This document shows positions 36,039 through 46,440 of a stretch of DNA of 64,000 nucleotides, piece after piece. The notes below the pieces were generated by a model. That model searched no databases. It was not told the DNA's origin and saw only the letters and a list, made by a program, of their open reading frames with translations. Position 1 is the first letter of the stretch; every line of letters starts with the position of its first letter. This stretch comes from Podocnemis expansa (lineage: Eukaryota; Chordata; Testudines; Podocnemididae), in NCBI GenBank assembly GCA_007922195.1, contig ML681964.1, positions 3,285,406-3,349,405 on the forward strand, written 5' to 3'. Both the position numbers and the translations under genes were made by a program.

Positions 36039-36497
36039 CAGGGCCATCCTTGGTGGAGCGGAGCAAGAGGGGCAATCACCCCTGGCCTCGCAGTTGTGTG
36101 CACCCTGCTGACCCCTCCACAGCCATGCTGGCCCCAACCCTGCTGCTTTCAGCTTCATGCCAAACAAAAACAGAACAGCCGGCCCAGGGTAGGGGCAGGA
36201 GACTGGAGCCCAGCCTCTGGGCTGGCCTGCCCCTGACCTGGCCGTTCTGCCCTCAGGGAGGGGAGGGCTGGCCCAGAAGCAGGGCAGGGGAATGAAGCCT
36301 GGCCCCTGAGCCAGCCCATTCTGCTCCCAGAGGCAGAGTTCCTGGCTCTGGGGAGGGGCAGTAATTCAGGGCCGAACCTCTGGGCCAGCCCGCCCTGGCT
36401 CCCTCAGTGTCAGGGAGAGACCACCAGCAGCAGCAGGGCCCCCCCCCCCGCAGGTCAATTCACCCCAGGCCCCCTGCCCCCTCTAGGAACAGCCCTG
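36039..36497. mobile_element. hAT-type element, CAGGGCCATCCTTGG ends
   Basis: Left end CAGGGCCATCCTTGG, right end CTAGGAACAGCCCTG. Flanks gatagtac (36031-36038) and gatattac (36498-36505) differ at one of eight bases. GC-rich non-coding interior. CR1 continues on both sides. Confidence 0.85.
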
Positions 36498-37030
36498 GAT
36501 ATTACCATTCTACTAGTTAGGCCTCAGCTATAGCCCCATGTCCTATTTTGGTTACCGATGTATAGAAAGTAGGTAGAGATACTGGAAAGAATCCAGAGGT
36601 GAGGAACAACGATGATCAAAAGAATGGATTGCAAGCCATATGAGCAAAGGCTGAAGGAACTGGGTACATTTAGTTTGTAAAGCAGGAAATTAAGGGGGGA
36701 CATGATAGTGATCTTGAAATACTTGAAAGGATACCATAAAAAGATGGAGATGTTCTGTCTCATCAGAGAGGACAGGACAAGGTGGAATGACTTCAAACCA
36801 CAGCAGAGCACATTTAGATTAAATCTCAGGAAAAAACCTAGCTGTAAGAACAGTAGGACAAAGGAACAGACTAGGGAGACAGTGGAATCTCCTTCACTGG
36901 AGGTTTTTGAAAGGAAACTGGCAGCTAGACATCTGTTGAGAATGGTTTAGACATAACAAATCCAGCATCTTGGCAGGGGCTAGGTAAGATGACCCTTGTG
37001 GTCCCTTCTAACCCTATGAGTCTGTAAAAT

Positions 37031-37647
37031 ATGACATCAGAGCTGCTTTTTTTTTTTTAAGTGTAAGAAATTTTCCTAAAATGTAACATTTTCTTAGGAT
37101 TGCACATCCCCCAGACACAAAAGCTCACAAAAATCCCTGCTATAGTGAGCATTTCCCTGTGCAACCAAACACAAAGGCAAAGATTTTTAAAATGAATGCC
37201 TAAAGCTAGAATCATGAATCTGCTCTGAGGGTAGAATTTTCACAAGCACTCAGTATTGACCTCGTTCAGCACTTCTGAAAATCCCACCTTTAGGCAATTA
37301 TATACACATGTCCTAATTTTCAAAACCACTGAGTGCTCAGCAATTCCTATCGACATCATGGAGAATTTTTAATTTCACTGGGCTTTTCATTTCAATGTAC
37401 AAAGGATGGAATTGAGGTTTACTCCTTTCAGTACCTATTACACCAGTCTGTCTGTCTATCATTGTGTGGTCAGAATGAAAAAACAGTGCAATAAAGAACT
37501 GAAATGAGCAAGGTCAAATCCTAGAAAGTATGCAGTGGGCATAAATAGTATATGTTGTCCAAACTGAACAGTTTATCTACATGTGCTACATTTAATGGAT
37601 GACAAAACAGATATAACTGGCATTCTAAGGATGTGTGTCTTCTAAAA
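37031..37647. other. No gene; possible old palindromic repeat
   Basis: 'ttttcacaagcactcagtat' near 37238 and 'accactgagtgctcagca' near 37325 are roughly inverted copies with 'ttctgaaaatcccacctt' between them. This resembles an old inverted-repeat element of sauropsid genomes. Weak. Confidence 0.3.
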
Positions 37648-37822
37648 CAGTCGTTTCCAACCTTTTGCAGGTCACAACGCATTTGGCAGCATTTCATGAC
37701 CCTGCAGCACACACCAGCTTACCCTCCCCAGGCCAAATCCAGCCATCTCCCTGGCTCTCTGTGACACACTTCCCACTGTGTGGTGACACAGTAATGTGTC
37801 CTGACACACTGGTTGAGAACTG
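37648..37822. mobile_element. hAT-type MITE, CAGTGGTTCTCAACC ends
   Basis: Starts CAGTCGTTTCCAACC and ends GGTTGAGAACTG. The body matches 45980-46157 closely: 'ccccaggccaaatccagcca' and 'cactgtgtggtgacacag'. The flanking duplication is unclear (ttctaaaa versus ctctatga). Confidence 0.78.
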
Positions 37823-37935
37823 CTCTATGAATTATTTTGTGGAAGTTCTATGATCTGTGTCATATGGGGAAAGAAGTGCTTGGGGTTAGACTAGATCAGT
37901 GGTTCCCAATTGGTGTGCCACGGCAATACCTAAAG

Positions 37936-38125
37936 CAGAGGTCTCACACACACGGCCTGCAGGCCACATGCAGCCCCTAAAGCAATTTCCTGCAGCCTGC
38001 AATGATGCTATTTTTACTGATATTTGCAATGTTGTTGTATGACAAGGTGCAGCCCTCAGGCTAACGTACTAGTCCTCACGTGGCCCTTCTTTAGCCCTCA
38101 TGGTGATTTGAGTTTGAGACCCCTG
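37936..38125. mobile_element. hAT-type MITE, CAGGGGTCTCAAAC family, nested
   Basis: Starts CAGAGGTCTCACAC and ends GTTTGAGACCCCTG. Flanks acctaaag (37928-37935) and acccaaag (38126-38133) differ at one base. It is inserted in the hAT element at 37897-39219. Confidence 0.88.
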
Positions 38126-38219
38126 ACCCAAAGTGTGCCATGAGCATCCCCGAGAGCTGGAGTTAAAGTTCCCTCCCTGCTCAGCCCAGCCACATGGGCT
38201 GTGCAAGGCTGGGAAAAGG

Positions 38220-39070
38220 CAAGGGTTAAAGGGGGGAGGCACCAGAACACAGTTTTTAGGCAGGCAGCATTCCCACCCCCCTAAAAATAGAGGAAGGTGC
38301 TAGAGCGTGGAGTTCCAGAGGTACCCCTAAAAATAGCAGGAGCAGCCGCAATACAGAGTTCCGGTGGCTCCACCTTAATCCCTGTTCCACCTTAGCCTAG
38401 CCAGCAGAGAGCTGCGGGAGATCAGGAATGTGTGAATCTCCCCCTGCAAGGCAGAGCAGCTCCCAGCGGGTCAGCCAGCCTGCAAACAGCCCAGGTAAGG
38501 GCTTTGGGGGGGTAGGGCTGCTGGTGGTTGTATGGGGCAGGTGTGTGTGTAGCAAAAGTGGGTGGGAGTGGCTGTGTAGCAGAGGGTGTGTAGCTGGGGT
38601 TATGGAGTGGCTGTTTAGTCGGGGGTGCATGGTGGCTGTGGGGGGGATGTAGCTGGGGGCTGGAGGCTTAGTTCTGGCTCCTGCAGTGATGGGAGGGGCT
38701 ATCATAGGCAGTAGAGGGTTGGGGGAGAGGAGGACAGGACCCACTGGGGTGGGAGGGAGCAGCAGTGGGGTGAGGATTTGCCCTGGGTGGCAGGGAGCCA
38801 CTGTGGAGAAGGGGGAAGTGGGTGCTGCGCCATGCTCCCCTGCCCTAACTTCCCACTCCCCAGGTTCCACCCTGTTCCCCCACAAAGCCACTCTTGTTCT
38901 CCCTTCCCCTCTCCTCTCTTACCACCCTTGTGCTGCTCCCCACATGGCTGTCCTTGTCCTCTTTTGCCACCCCTGCCCTGCTCTGCTCCCCACACTCACT
39001 CCTGCCACTGTACACGACTCCTCACCTCCCATGTTTTGCCACCCCTGCTCTGCTAGCCCTACTATCCTAC
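38220..39070. mobile_element. CAGGGGTTAAAGTA-family element, nested, right end unclear
   Basis: Starts CAAGGGTTAAAGG and carries 'cccctaaaaatag' subterminal phrases, the 'gaatctccccctgcaaggca' block and 'tgtagctgggg' repeats (about 38500-38660). These are the reverse complement of parts of 21512-22193. A C-rich stretch full of 'ccacccctgc' follows to about 39060. No clear right terminus or duplication, so the limits are approximate. Confidence 0.6.
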
Positions 39071-39262
39071 ATAGCAGCATTTTCAAAACACTGTGCCATG
39101 ATTTATGAATATTCATAAATAATTTAATTTGAATATGCATAGTTTTTTCATGGTGGGGGTCTTGAAAAATTTGGAAGTATCAAGGTGTGCCACAGCATAC
39201 AAAAGGTTGGGAACCACTGGACTAGATGATCATAATGGTTCCTTTTGATCTTGTAATCAATA

Positions 39263-39562
39263 AATTCCCATCCACCTTGTAGAGTTAGAATTCAGACGCA
39301 AATTTGACACCATTACATTAGGTCTGAATGGAGATCTGGGCTGACTCTCTCAGTACAAAGGTGATTTCACCCTCTTCTAACCTTCCCACCTTCTTACCTG
39401 TTTTTCCATATGATTTGAATGAAAACAACTTTGTTTGGTTTGCTGGAAAAAAAAAAAATCAGAACTCACTTTGTGACTTACCCTTCTCTGCATTTATCTA
39501 TTCCCTTCCATAATATAGTTTCCATTTCATGCATCTCATGAAATGAGATTTTAACAATGAAT
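39263..39562. other. No gene recognised
   Basis: Short AT-rich interval with an A-run near 39448. Confidence 0.4.
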
Positions 39563-39659
39563 GCTCATGCAATAAATAAATGTATCAGTCTTTAAAAGTG
39601 CCACAGGACTCCTTGTTTGTTTTGCTGAACTAGACTAACACAGCTACCCCTCTGGAACT
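39563..39659 (+). repeat. Penelope-type terminal repeat, forward
   Basis: 'gctcatgcaataaataaatg' through 'gccacaggactccttgtttg' to 'ctaacacagctacccctctg'. It begins inside hammerhead stem III, so the core box is lost. It abuts a TIR element on its right. Confidence 0.85.
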
Positions 39660-39660
39660 T

Positions 39661-40089
39661 GTTATGTCTACACTATAGGCCTGTGGCTGTCAGACCTGGG
39701 CTTGTCCACTCAGTGTTTCCAAATCCATGCTAGGATAATTAAATTGCATCGTAAACCTGGATTTAAGAAAGTAGATAATAAGGTCATGATTTTACTTGAC
39801 CTTTCATCTACCCTTAATGTTTCTGTCAGTCACGCTGATGCATCCATGGTACACTATGCAGACCTTCTGATTCAGGTCAGCAACTGGAACAGTATTCATA
39901 TTGCAAAATGACAATGTTGGGAATTGAGTCTCAAAAGGCCTTCAAGCTCTGACATACAACTTCAGCAGGGTCCTAGAACCCAGGTCCTGAGAGCTTGCTG
40001 ATCCAAGTCAGATTACGTGTTTGGCCAAAGGAGGACACAGGCTTAATCCTGAGTCAAAGTCCAGGTTTAATATGCAGTATAAACATAAC
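39661..40089. mobile_element. TIR element, GTTATGTCTACACT ends
   Basis: Left GTTATGTCTACACT and right AGTATAAACATAAC are inverted copies with two transitions. Phrases 'aaacctggattta' (39752) and 'gtccaggtttaatatgcag' (40059) extend the symmetry. I see no clear target duplication and no transposase, so the superfamily is open. An RT-like 48-bp fragment lies at 39770-39818. Confidence 0.55.
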
Positions 40090-42899
40090 CTAATGGAACA
40101 AAAAGGAATGGAGCAGGAAAAATAACTAACAGGACAATAAACAAAAAGCAAACCCCCTTCCTACATAACAAAACATATCTAAAATTGTCATTATTCGTTG
40201 AGAATGTTACTATTATGTTTGCCACATCAGTGCTATTTTACCAGACAGCCATTTTTTGATCTACCAAGATTCATACTATTCCTGCTAAAATCAATACAAA
40301 TTATTCAATTTCTTTCTATGGGAGCCATACTGAATGTCAGCAACCACTACTTACATCAAAATAGACTTTAGGCCTTGGCATATCTAATAGAATCATCTCA
40401 CCAAAAGTGCTATTATCTTCACAGATGAGTGTTCGCTCTGTTATATTTATTCACTAACACTTAGAAGCCTTTTATTTGAAAGGGAGGGAGAACTCGGAAA
40501 GGAAGGAGAATGGTTGTGCCATGTTCCTCTTGACTCTAGTGGAGATGAAGGATGTGTACTCAAGAACAACTTTCACTTTGAAAGTATCGCTCTGATCTGG
40601 AGCTTGAACTGCTATTCAGTGTGCGTGGCTGGGCACATATATAGCCCAAGCCATGCCTCCTTTCTGTGCTGTAAGACTTGTGCCCACAAGCACTCCTGCG
40701 TGTTCAAGTAAGCCAAGCACCAATTTTCTGACTAGCCCTGTATTAGGATCACCACATTCCCTTTCTAAGGATGAACTAACTCAAACCATGAAATGATAAC
40801 CCAACCCTTACAAAACTGTTCTCCTACTAACCAGCAAGCAATTTTGGTATGCAAACCAAGAGGTAAGTTCTTTCTGTCACTGAATTCTGATTTATTTAAC
40901 CATAATACCTGAAGCTTTCCAGTGGCTGTATTTAAGATCAGTCTCTACCTGATGAGAATACAGCAGATAGCTCAGACGAAGAAAGCAATTATATATGAAG
41001 TCTGACTCTAGGGATTTCTGCAACTTTTATGCAGATCCATAGGGTTTATTCTATTCATAGAGTGGCCAATGAGAATGATGTTCAGGACTGGATTTTAATT
41101 TCTTAGAATATCCCACAGGTGCACATTTTATAATGCACTGAATATATTTAGCAGTTTATAAGAACATCAGTATCATCAACCAGCTAATCATGGAGTCAAG
41201 GCAACTCGTCCAGAGTAACATGCAGACATGATGTGTCTGTCTGCCACAACTCAGAGGCACAGTGGGGCATATTTTCCACATGAGCACGTAAACATAATCA
41301 GTGAAACCTAACGAATTAGTAAGATTTATTCTTAAAGCACTGCTATTAAAGAAAAATATTTTATTATGATGCTACTTTACCTTTCAGTTTGCTTTATAGG
41401 AAGTTATTAAGGTAATGTTTTAACTTCAATTCGTTCATTAAAATGGGACAAGCCTTATTTCAGCACTATATATAGTACATCAACTGCAGGCAATTTATTA
41501 GTAAAATTCACAATAATGGCTATAAAGGATGTGAAGGACTGAAGCTGTGTCTCACAGTTGCTTAAGAAATATGAATTAAAACATCTACATCTGTAAAGGT
41601 GACTAAAAATACTGGCACAGTGTGCAAACTAAATGTACAAGGTTTTTTATTTTTATTTTCCTAAGAAAAGCATTCCTTTGTTTCAATACAGTTAGTAAAT
41701 ATAAATGCAATAGGCCAGATTCCTCCTGGTGTAAATCAGTGTGATTCCACTGATATCATTGTCTGCTTACATCACTTAAGGATCTGACCCAGAGAAAGCA
41801 GTACATATTTGGCATGCGTGACTGTGTTTCTTATTTCTTGTTTTCAACAGCTTCATTTTTACACATAGTACTAACTTCAGGAATAGCCTCCATTGCCTTT
41901 TTATATTTCCATTTCTGACTCCCTCTCATGCAAAAAAAAAAAAAAAAAAGACCAGCTTCCATTCCCCATAGCTGCCTTCCTCTTTGTCATTGCTGGGACT
42001 GGCTACTTTTCCAGTGGCTCGTCTCCTCTATGAATTCCGGGCCTGACCTCCTCTTTGCACTGTACCAGAATGGGGGTTCACTTTTTTTTGTAAGAACAGA
42101 ATCATAATAATACTACTTGATATGAATAATGGGAAAGCTGTTATGCTGTTTTCCAGTTCAACATCTGATGTTTTCAAAACACCGATCACAACATTTTGTT
42201 GTCTGAATTTCATTTTTTTGCGTAGACTGCATGATTCTCAGAACTGGTAGAAGAACACCAGCAAAAGGCAACATCTGGGGGAGGAGGTAGAGGCTGAGAG
42301 CATTGCAAAGGTGACCAAAGCAGATTGAAAAAGAAAATTAAATGAATGCAACATTAAAGCTCAATCCAAAAAAAGTAGTTTTAATAAATGAGGCCCTTTT
42401 AAAAAAGTGTATTTATGCCTTTGACGATGATTATAAATTATATCATTGTAATTCCAATATATTACTCTTTGTTTCACAGACATCTACTTAGGGCAGAGCT
42501 AAAACACCTGGCATTTTGCACAAAGCAGAACTCAGTTTAGAAGTTACTTCCAAATTCAATTTGGACGTTGGCAAGGTAGTACAAGACAATGAACCATGCT
42601 TACATGTTTCTTCCCTTTATGCCCCTGTTACTTAAGGCAAGTTAATAAATTCAAACACCATACTTTCAACTAGACCAATGGAAAATGAGTCATTTTCATC
42701 AGAACACACATTTCCCACTTGTGGGGTTTCATCTCAGTCAAAAAGTGCACCCTCCTTACTGTTCCACAAAAGACTAAAGTCACTATGAACTAATAGTTGC
42801 AAGTACATTGTATAACTAGTTATTATGGCTGGAAATCAAATAAAGGGATACACCTTTTCATACAAAGCTTTCAAAGGTAGAACTCAGCCAAACAGGTGA
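40090..42899. other. No gene; one palindromic old repeat
   Basis: AT-rich unique-looking DNA, with an A-run at 41932-41949. At 41713-41791 'gccagattcctcctggtgta' is mirrored by 'tacatcacttaaggatctga', a roughly 80-bp palindromic unit of the kind dispersed in sauropsid genomes. Confidence 0.4.
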
Positions 42900-43015
42900 T
42901 TTTCACATATAAATGATAATTTAGCTGGGTTTGGTCCTGCTTTGAGCAAGGGTGTGGACTATATGAACTCATAAGGTCCCTTCATACCCTAATCATGTAC
43001 GATTCTACGAAATCA
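42900..43015 (+). repeat. CR1 3'-end fragment, forward
   Basis: 'ttagctgggtttggtcctgc', 'tttgagcaagggtgtggact' and 'gaactcataaggtcccttca' form the standard CR1 3' tail before 'gattctacga'. Confidence 0.85.
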
Positions 43016-43784
43016 GTGTTCAAGTTGATCCATGTTGTGGACTATGATTTCATGTTTCTATTTAAATTCAAATTCATACAATGGTTAATCCGACTTAGCA
43101 TGATTCACTATCAGTAGAGTAACTTTAATTAACTTTCTTGTATTTTTAACACTGCTATTAAATGCAAATGAGAAGGAATATTGGTCAGTCATTAAGTATA
43201 CATCACCAGTTCCTAAAGCCTACATTTTTCCCCATTTGAAAATACCATTTGTCAATGTATGGGTTTTTTTGTCTTTTTTGACTGCTGTAAAGGAGATTTA
43301 TTCCCCTCTCTAAGTAAATTTAGTGCTAATGAAAGGTTCTGGATTGACAACCTAGGAGGCTCAAATCTTCTGTTTATTTACTGGTTTGGCAGCCTTAGAG
43401 ATCAAGAAGCTCTACTTATGACTAGAACAGGTGCAACCAAGATACCACATCCTTTATCATCAGCACCATACCTCAGTACTGACTGGATTTCCTCCTTGGC
43501 CTTTCTAATAAGTCTGCTAGCAAAGGTGAGAAATGTGATATAAACAAGTTGGAAATATAAATATAAGATTTGATGAAAATCATTTCCCTCAAATCACACT
43601 GTGGACTATTTCATACAATTCTTGCATATTCCATAAATGTTTGCCCCAGTTTATTGGCTGCATTGTATGTACAATCACAGAAACAGAAATGGAAAAACCT
43701 TTTAGGCTATACAGACCATCCCTACTAATGAAGAAAGTTCCCATACATGCTGGAGAGAAAATAGTTACATACGTTCTGTAACTG
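43016..43784. other. No gene; weak reverse CR1 trace
   Basis: 'acaatcacagaaacagaaat' near 43671 and 'ctatacagaccatccctac' may be a heavily decayed reverse CR1 end. Otherwise nothing is recognised. Confidence 0.3.
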
Positions 43785-44516
43785 TTCTTCAGGACACAAT
43801 GCTCATGTCCATTCCATGCTCCACGGAGGCTTACTCACCCTGCACGGGTTTCACTGTGTCGGCCTCTCTTGTCTTGTCCCTTTTTTGTACTAGCAAGTGA
43901 CCTCTCTCAGTATGCTGCTTTTTGTGCTTCTTCCTCAGCAGCAGAGATTGTGAACTGTGCTGGGAAGAGCACACAAAGGAAGAATGCTTTGCACCACTGT
44001 TGGCATGCTTGGTGCCGGATTGGAGCAGCTCAGTGCCAAGACTGATCTGATGGCAGCCTCCATAGCCTTCAGCCAAATTTCCCTGTCCTTTTGTGAACTC
44101 ATGGAAGATCTGACACTTTCCTTCATGTGAGTCTCCCCCAGATACTTTAAGCACCTCTCTGGCTTTGTTTTGTCCCAGAAAGTGCATGGCTTGAAACCCA
44201 GACACCAAGGCATAGTCAGTCCCTGGAGCAAAGAAGTTCCTCAATGACAGGGGTTAAATGTTTACTCTGCTAAACACAGTAGCACTAACTATAAGAGCTA
44301 TGTAAACTACAAAAACTATAAAGGAAGAAGAATCCAAGTCCAAGAACTGAGAGAGTGTATGGTTAGCGGCGCCCTTTATGCCAACATGTATCAATGGGAC
44401 TGCAGACGATGCTACATCCAGCCCAATGGAAACCACTAAGAGAAAAATCTCTTAGTGCATGAGGCATACCCTCACCTAGCATAGAATGGACACGAGCAAG
44501 CACTTGAAGAAGAATG
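43785..44516. mobile_element. DNA transposon-like element with about 35-bp TIRs
   Basis: The left 'ttcttcaggacacaatgctc' with following 'atgtccattccatgct' is mirrored on the right by 'agcatagaatggacacgagc' with following 'aagcacttgaagaa'. The two ends are inverted copies over about 35 bp. The interior holds a reverse frame (43831-44244, 137 codons) rich in K, H, Q and S with no domain I know. Superfamily and exact ends are undetermined. Confidence 0.65.
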
Positions 44517-45979
44517 TATATTTGCTAGAGCTTTCTCTTGTCTATATCCAATATTAGAGCTAAATCATAGTGGGTTACTGAGGAATGAGTGACAATGACA
44601 TTTAACTTACATTTCAACAAGTGCTTTGAATTCTTCTTTTAAAAACTGAGATTTAAAAAAATCCTTAACTTCACAAATGACAAAAAAATAAAGCATGAAA
44701 AAATGAAGGCATACAGTTTATTCATAGCTGTCTGAACCATAGTCACATACTGCAAGGATAATCCTACTACTCAACAGGGCTCAGTCCTGCTAAGTGCTTA
44801 GCATCTCCTGGGAGAAGCCCTGTATAAGCATAATGCTAAATTAGCAGGAGCACAGCATCTCCCAAAAAAGTCACTTCACAGGATCAGGATGTAAATGAGC
44901 AGAAGTCCTGTTATCACTGTCAGAATGGCATCCTCCCAGCAAAAAAATGAAACATCTGGATGTATTTATTTTAGGTTACTATGATCCCAGGCTAGAAAGC
45001 CTGAAAGGTTCATTCCACTTCTACTTTCTGTGATGTTACTACCAACACAGTGTGACAGAAGGTACCCGTGTGTCTACACCCTACTGTGATCTTTGCATGA
45101 AGTATGCCTTGCAAGATGTTATTTAATAACTCATAAATCACTGATCAATAACATTATGGCAAAATGTATCCAGCAGCAATATATGTGAAGTTATAAATAC
45201 AAGTTGAGGTCATGACTAAAAGTAAATTTGCCAAAGAAGTTTAGTGAGTGCCCAAATCACTTCCTCCAAGACAAAGGGCAAGACGACAGCTGATCCATGT
45301 GTAAATGAGGCAGATGGACCTGCTAAATGGCCTCTCATTGGCAGGAAAGGTGGCAGGGGCAAAGAAAATCTACACCTTAATAAAGAAATAGAAGATTTCA
45401 GTTCCACAGACAGTGCGCTCGTACAGAATGTGTCTAAACCTGGTATGTATTTATTATTCTCTGCACTGCAGTCAATTTATAAATCAGTCAGTAAGCTTGA
45501 ACCAACATACATCTCAAACTTGTGGTGAAATCCTAGCCTTACCGAAGAAGTCAATGGAATTTTGTCATTGACTTTAATAGGATCAGGGTTGAACACCACT
45601 AAGTGTCTCTGGGGCCTGAGCAGTGAAAACTCTATCACATCAGACAGAGTGGAACAACTTAAATGGGAGACATTAAGGGATCCCCACAGTTCCTACACTG
45701 TAAAACATTACATTATAGTCAGAGGAAGAAGGATGGATGGTATTTGATTGGATAAGTCTAGATTCTTGTACCTTATCCATTACTAGAAGACCCAAGAACA
45801 TGCTTGCTATTTATTTTTCAAATTCCAGAAGTGACCAGAGACCTCAATCTGGATTGGAGACCCATTGTGCTAGGCTCCATCAATCTCTCCCATAGAAGCA
45901 TTCTGCTCTGGATTAATTAATAGTCAGTGGGGGCGGGGGCCTAAATCCTCAATCACCAGCTGGGGGAAATGCTCTAGGC
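44517..45979. other. No gene; small palindromic repeat at 45524-45590
   Basis: 'gaagaagtcaatggaatttt' and 'gtcattgactttaatagg' form a short inverted repeat typical of an old dispersed sauropsid unit. The tract 45045-45410 may be another old dispersed repeat, but I cannot name it. The forward frame at 45244-45528 lacks support. Confidence 0.35.
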
Positions 45980-46157
45980 TAGTGGTTCTCAACCTTTTGT
46001 GGGTCACAACACACTTGATGGCATACTGCAACCCAACAGGACACACCTGTCAATCCTCCCCAGGTTGAATCCAGCCATCTACCTGGTTCTTCATGACACA
46101 CTTACCACTGTGTGGCAACACAGTAATGTGTCCCAACACTGTGGTTGAGAACCACTG
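45980..46157. mobile_element. hAT-type MITE, CAGTGGTTCTCAACC ends
   Basis: Starts TAGTGGTTCTCAACC and ends GGTTGAGAACCACTG, a 14-bp perfect inverted repeat. Flanks ctctaggc (45972-45979) and gtctagac (from 46159) are similar at six of eight bases if one extra base is allowed. Sister of 37648-37822. Confidence 0.85.
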
Positions 46158-46317
46158 TGTCTAGACAACAGAGTCATTTCTATGCTTGTGTTCTCCTGCA
46201 CACTTTTGCTCCTTCGCTCTCTGGCCCAAATTAATCTTTGAGACAGAAAGTGACTTGAGACTTACAGTGATTTCCTAGGCACTTAAAAATTAGACACTGA
46301 CAAAGCATCACTATACC

Positions 46318-46440
46318 CAACTCCTTTTGTGCAGTCAGAGCTAAGTGACTTGCCCAAAGGCATACAAACTGTATGTGACAGCACTAGGAATTTGAATTCA
46401 GAATTTCTGAGATTCAATCCACTGCTCTAATGGTAAAAAC
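46318..46440 (-). repeat. MIR-like SINE fragment
   Basis: 'ctaagtgacttgcccaaagg' then 'tgtatgtgacagcactagga' and 'tccactgctcta' follow the reverse complement of MIR in order. Old and diverged. Confidence 0.65.

Larger units (their letters stand above)
35524..37030 (+). mobile_element. CR1 non-LTR retrotransposon 3' part, interrupted
   Basis: Forward CR1: the ORF2 tail includes an FNIFINELNVEIKSILSNLQ-like segment (about 35618-35680), with the FADD site decayed to 'ctacagatgacacaaagctg'. 'tgtgagatgctgcacttagg' and the typical 3' end (about 36990-37025) follow. It contains an AAGAA microsatellite and a hAT insertion at 36039-36497. Confidence 0.85.
37897..39219. mobile_element. hAT-type element, CAGTGGTTCCCAA ends, perfect TSD
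   Basis: Left end CAGTGGTTCCCAATTGG, right end GGTTGGGAACCACTG, with a perfect duplication gactagat at 37889-37896 and 39220-39227. A shorter relative is at 54836-55042 and shares the 'gtgtgccac' subterminal phrases. Two further elements are nested inside (37936-38125 and about 38220-39070). Its own sequence is therefore only about 300 bp. Confidence 0.92.
37826..39262 (+). mobile_element. CR1 3' end split by nested hAT elements
   Basis: 37826-37896 ('gaagttctatgatctgtgtc') and 39228-39262 ('gatcataatggttccttttg') together form one forward CR1 3' end. They are separated by the hAT at 37897-39219, with its duplication gactagat marking the break. Confidence 0.8.

Noticed and set aside
38397..38891. 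164-codon reverse frame
   Set aside because: Lies in the tandem array of a nested hAT-type element; composition-driven.
45045..45410. Possible LTR-type repeat
   Set aside because: General resemblance to a dispersed sauropsid repeat from memory only; no terminal dinucleotides, primer site or duplication could be shown.
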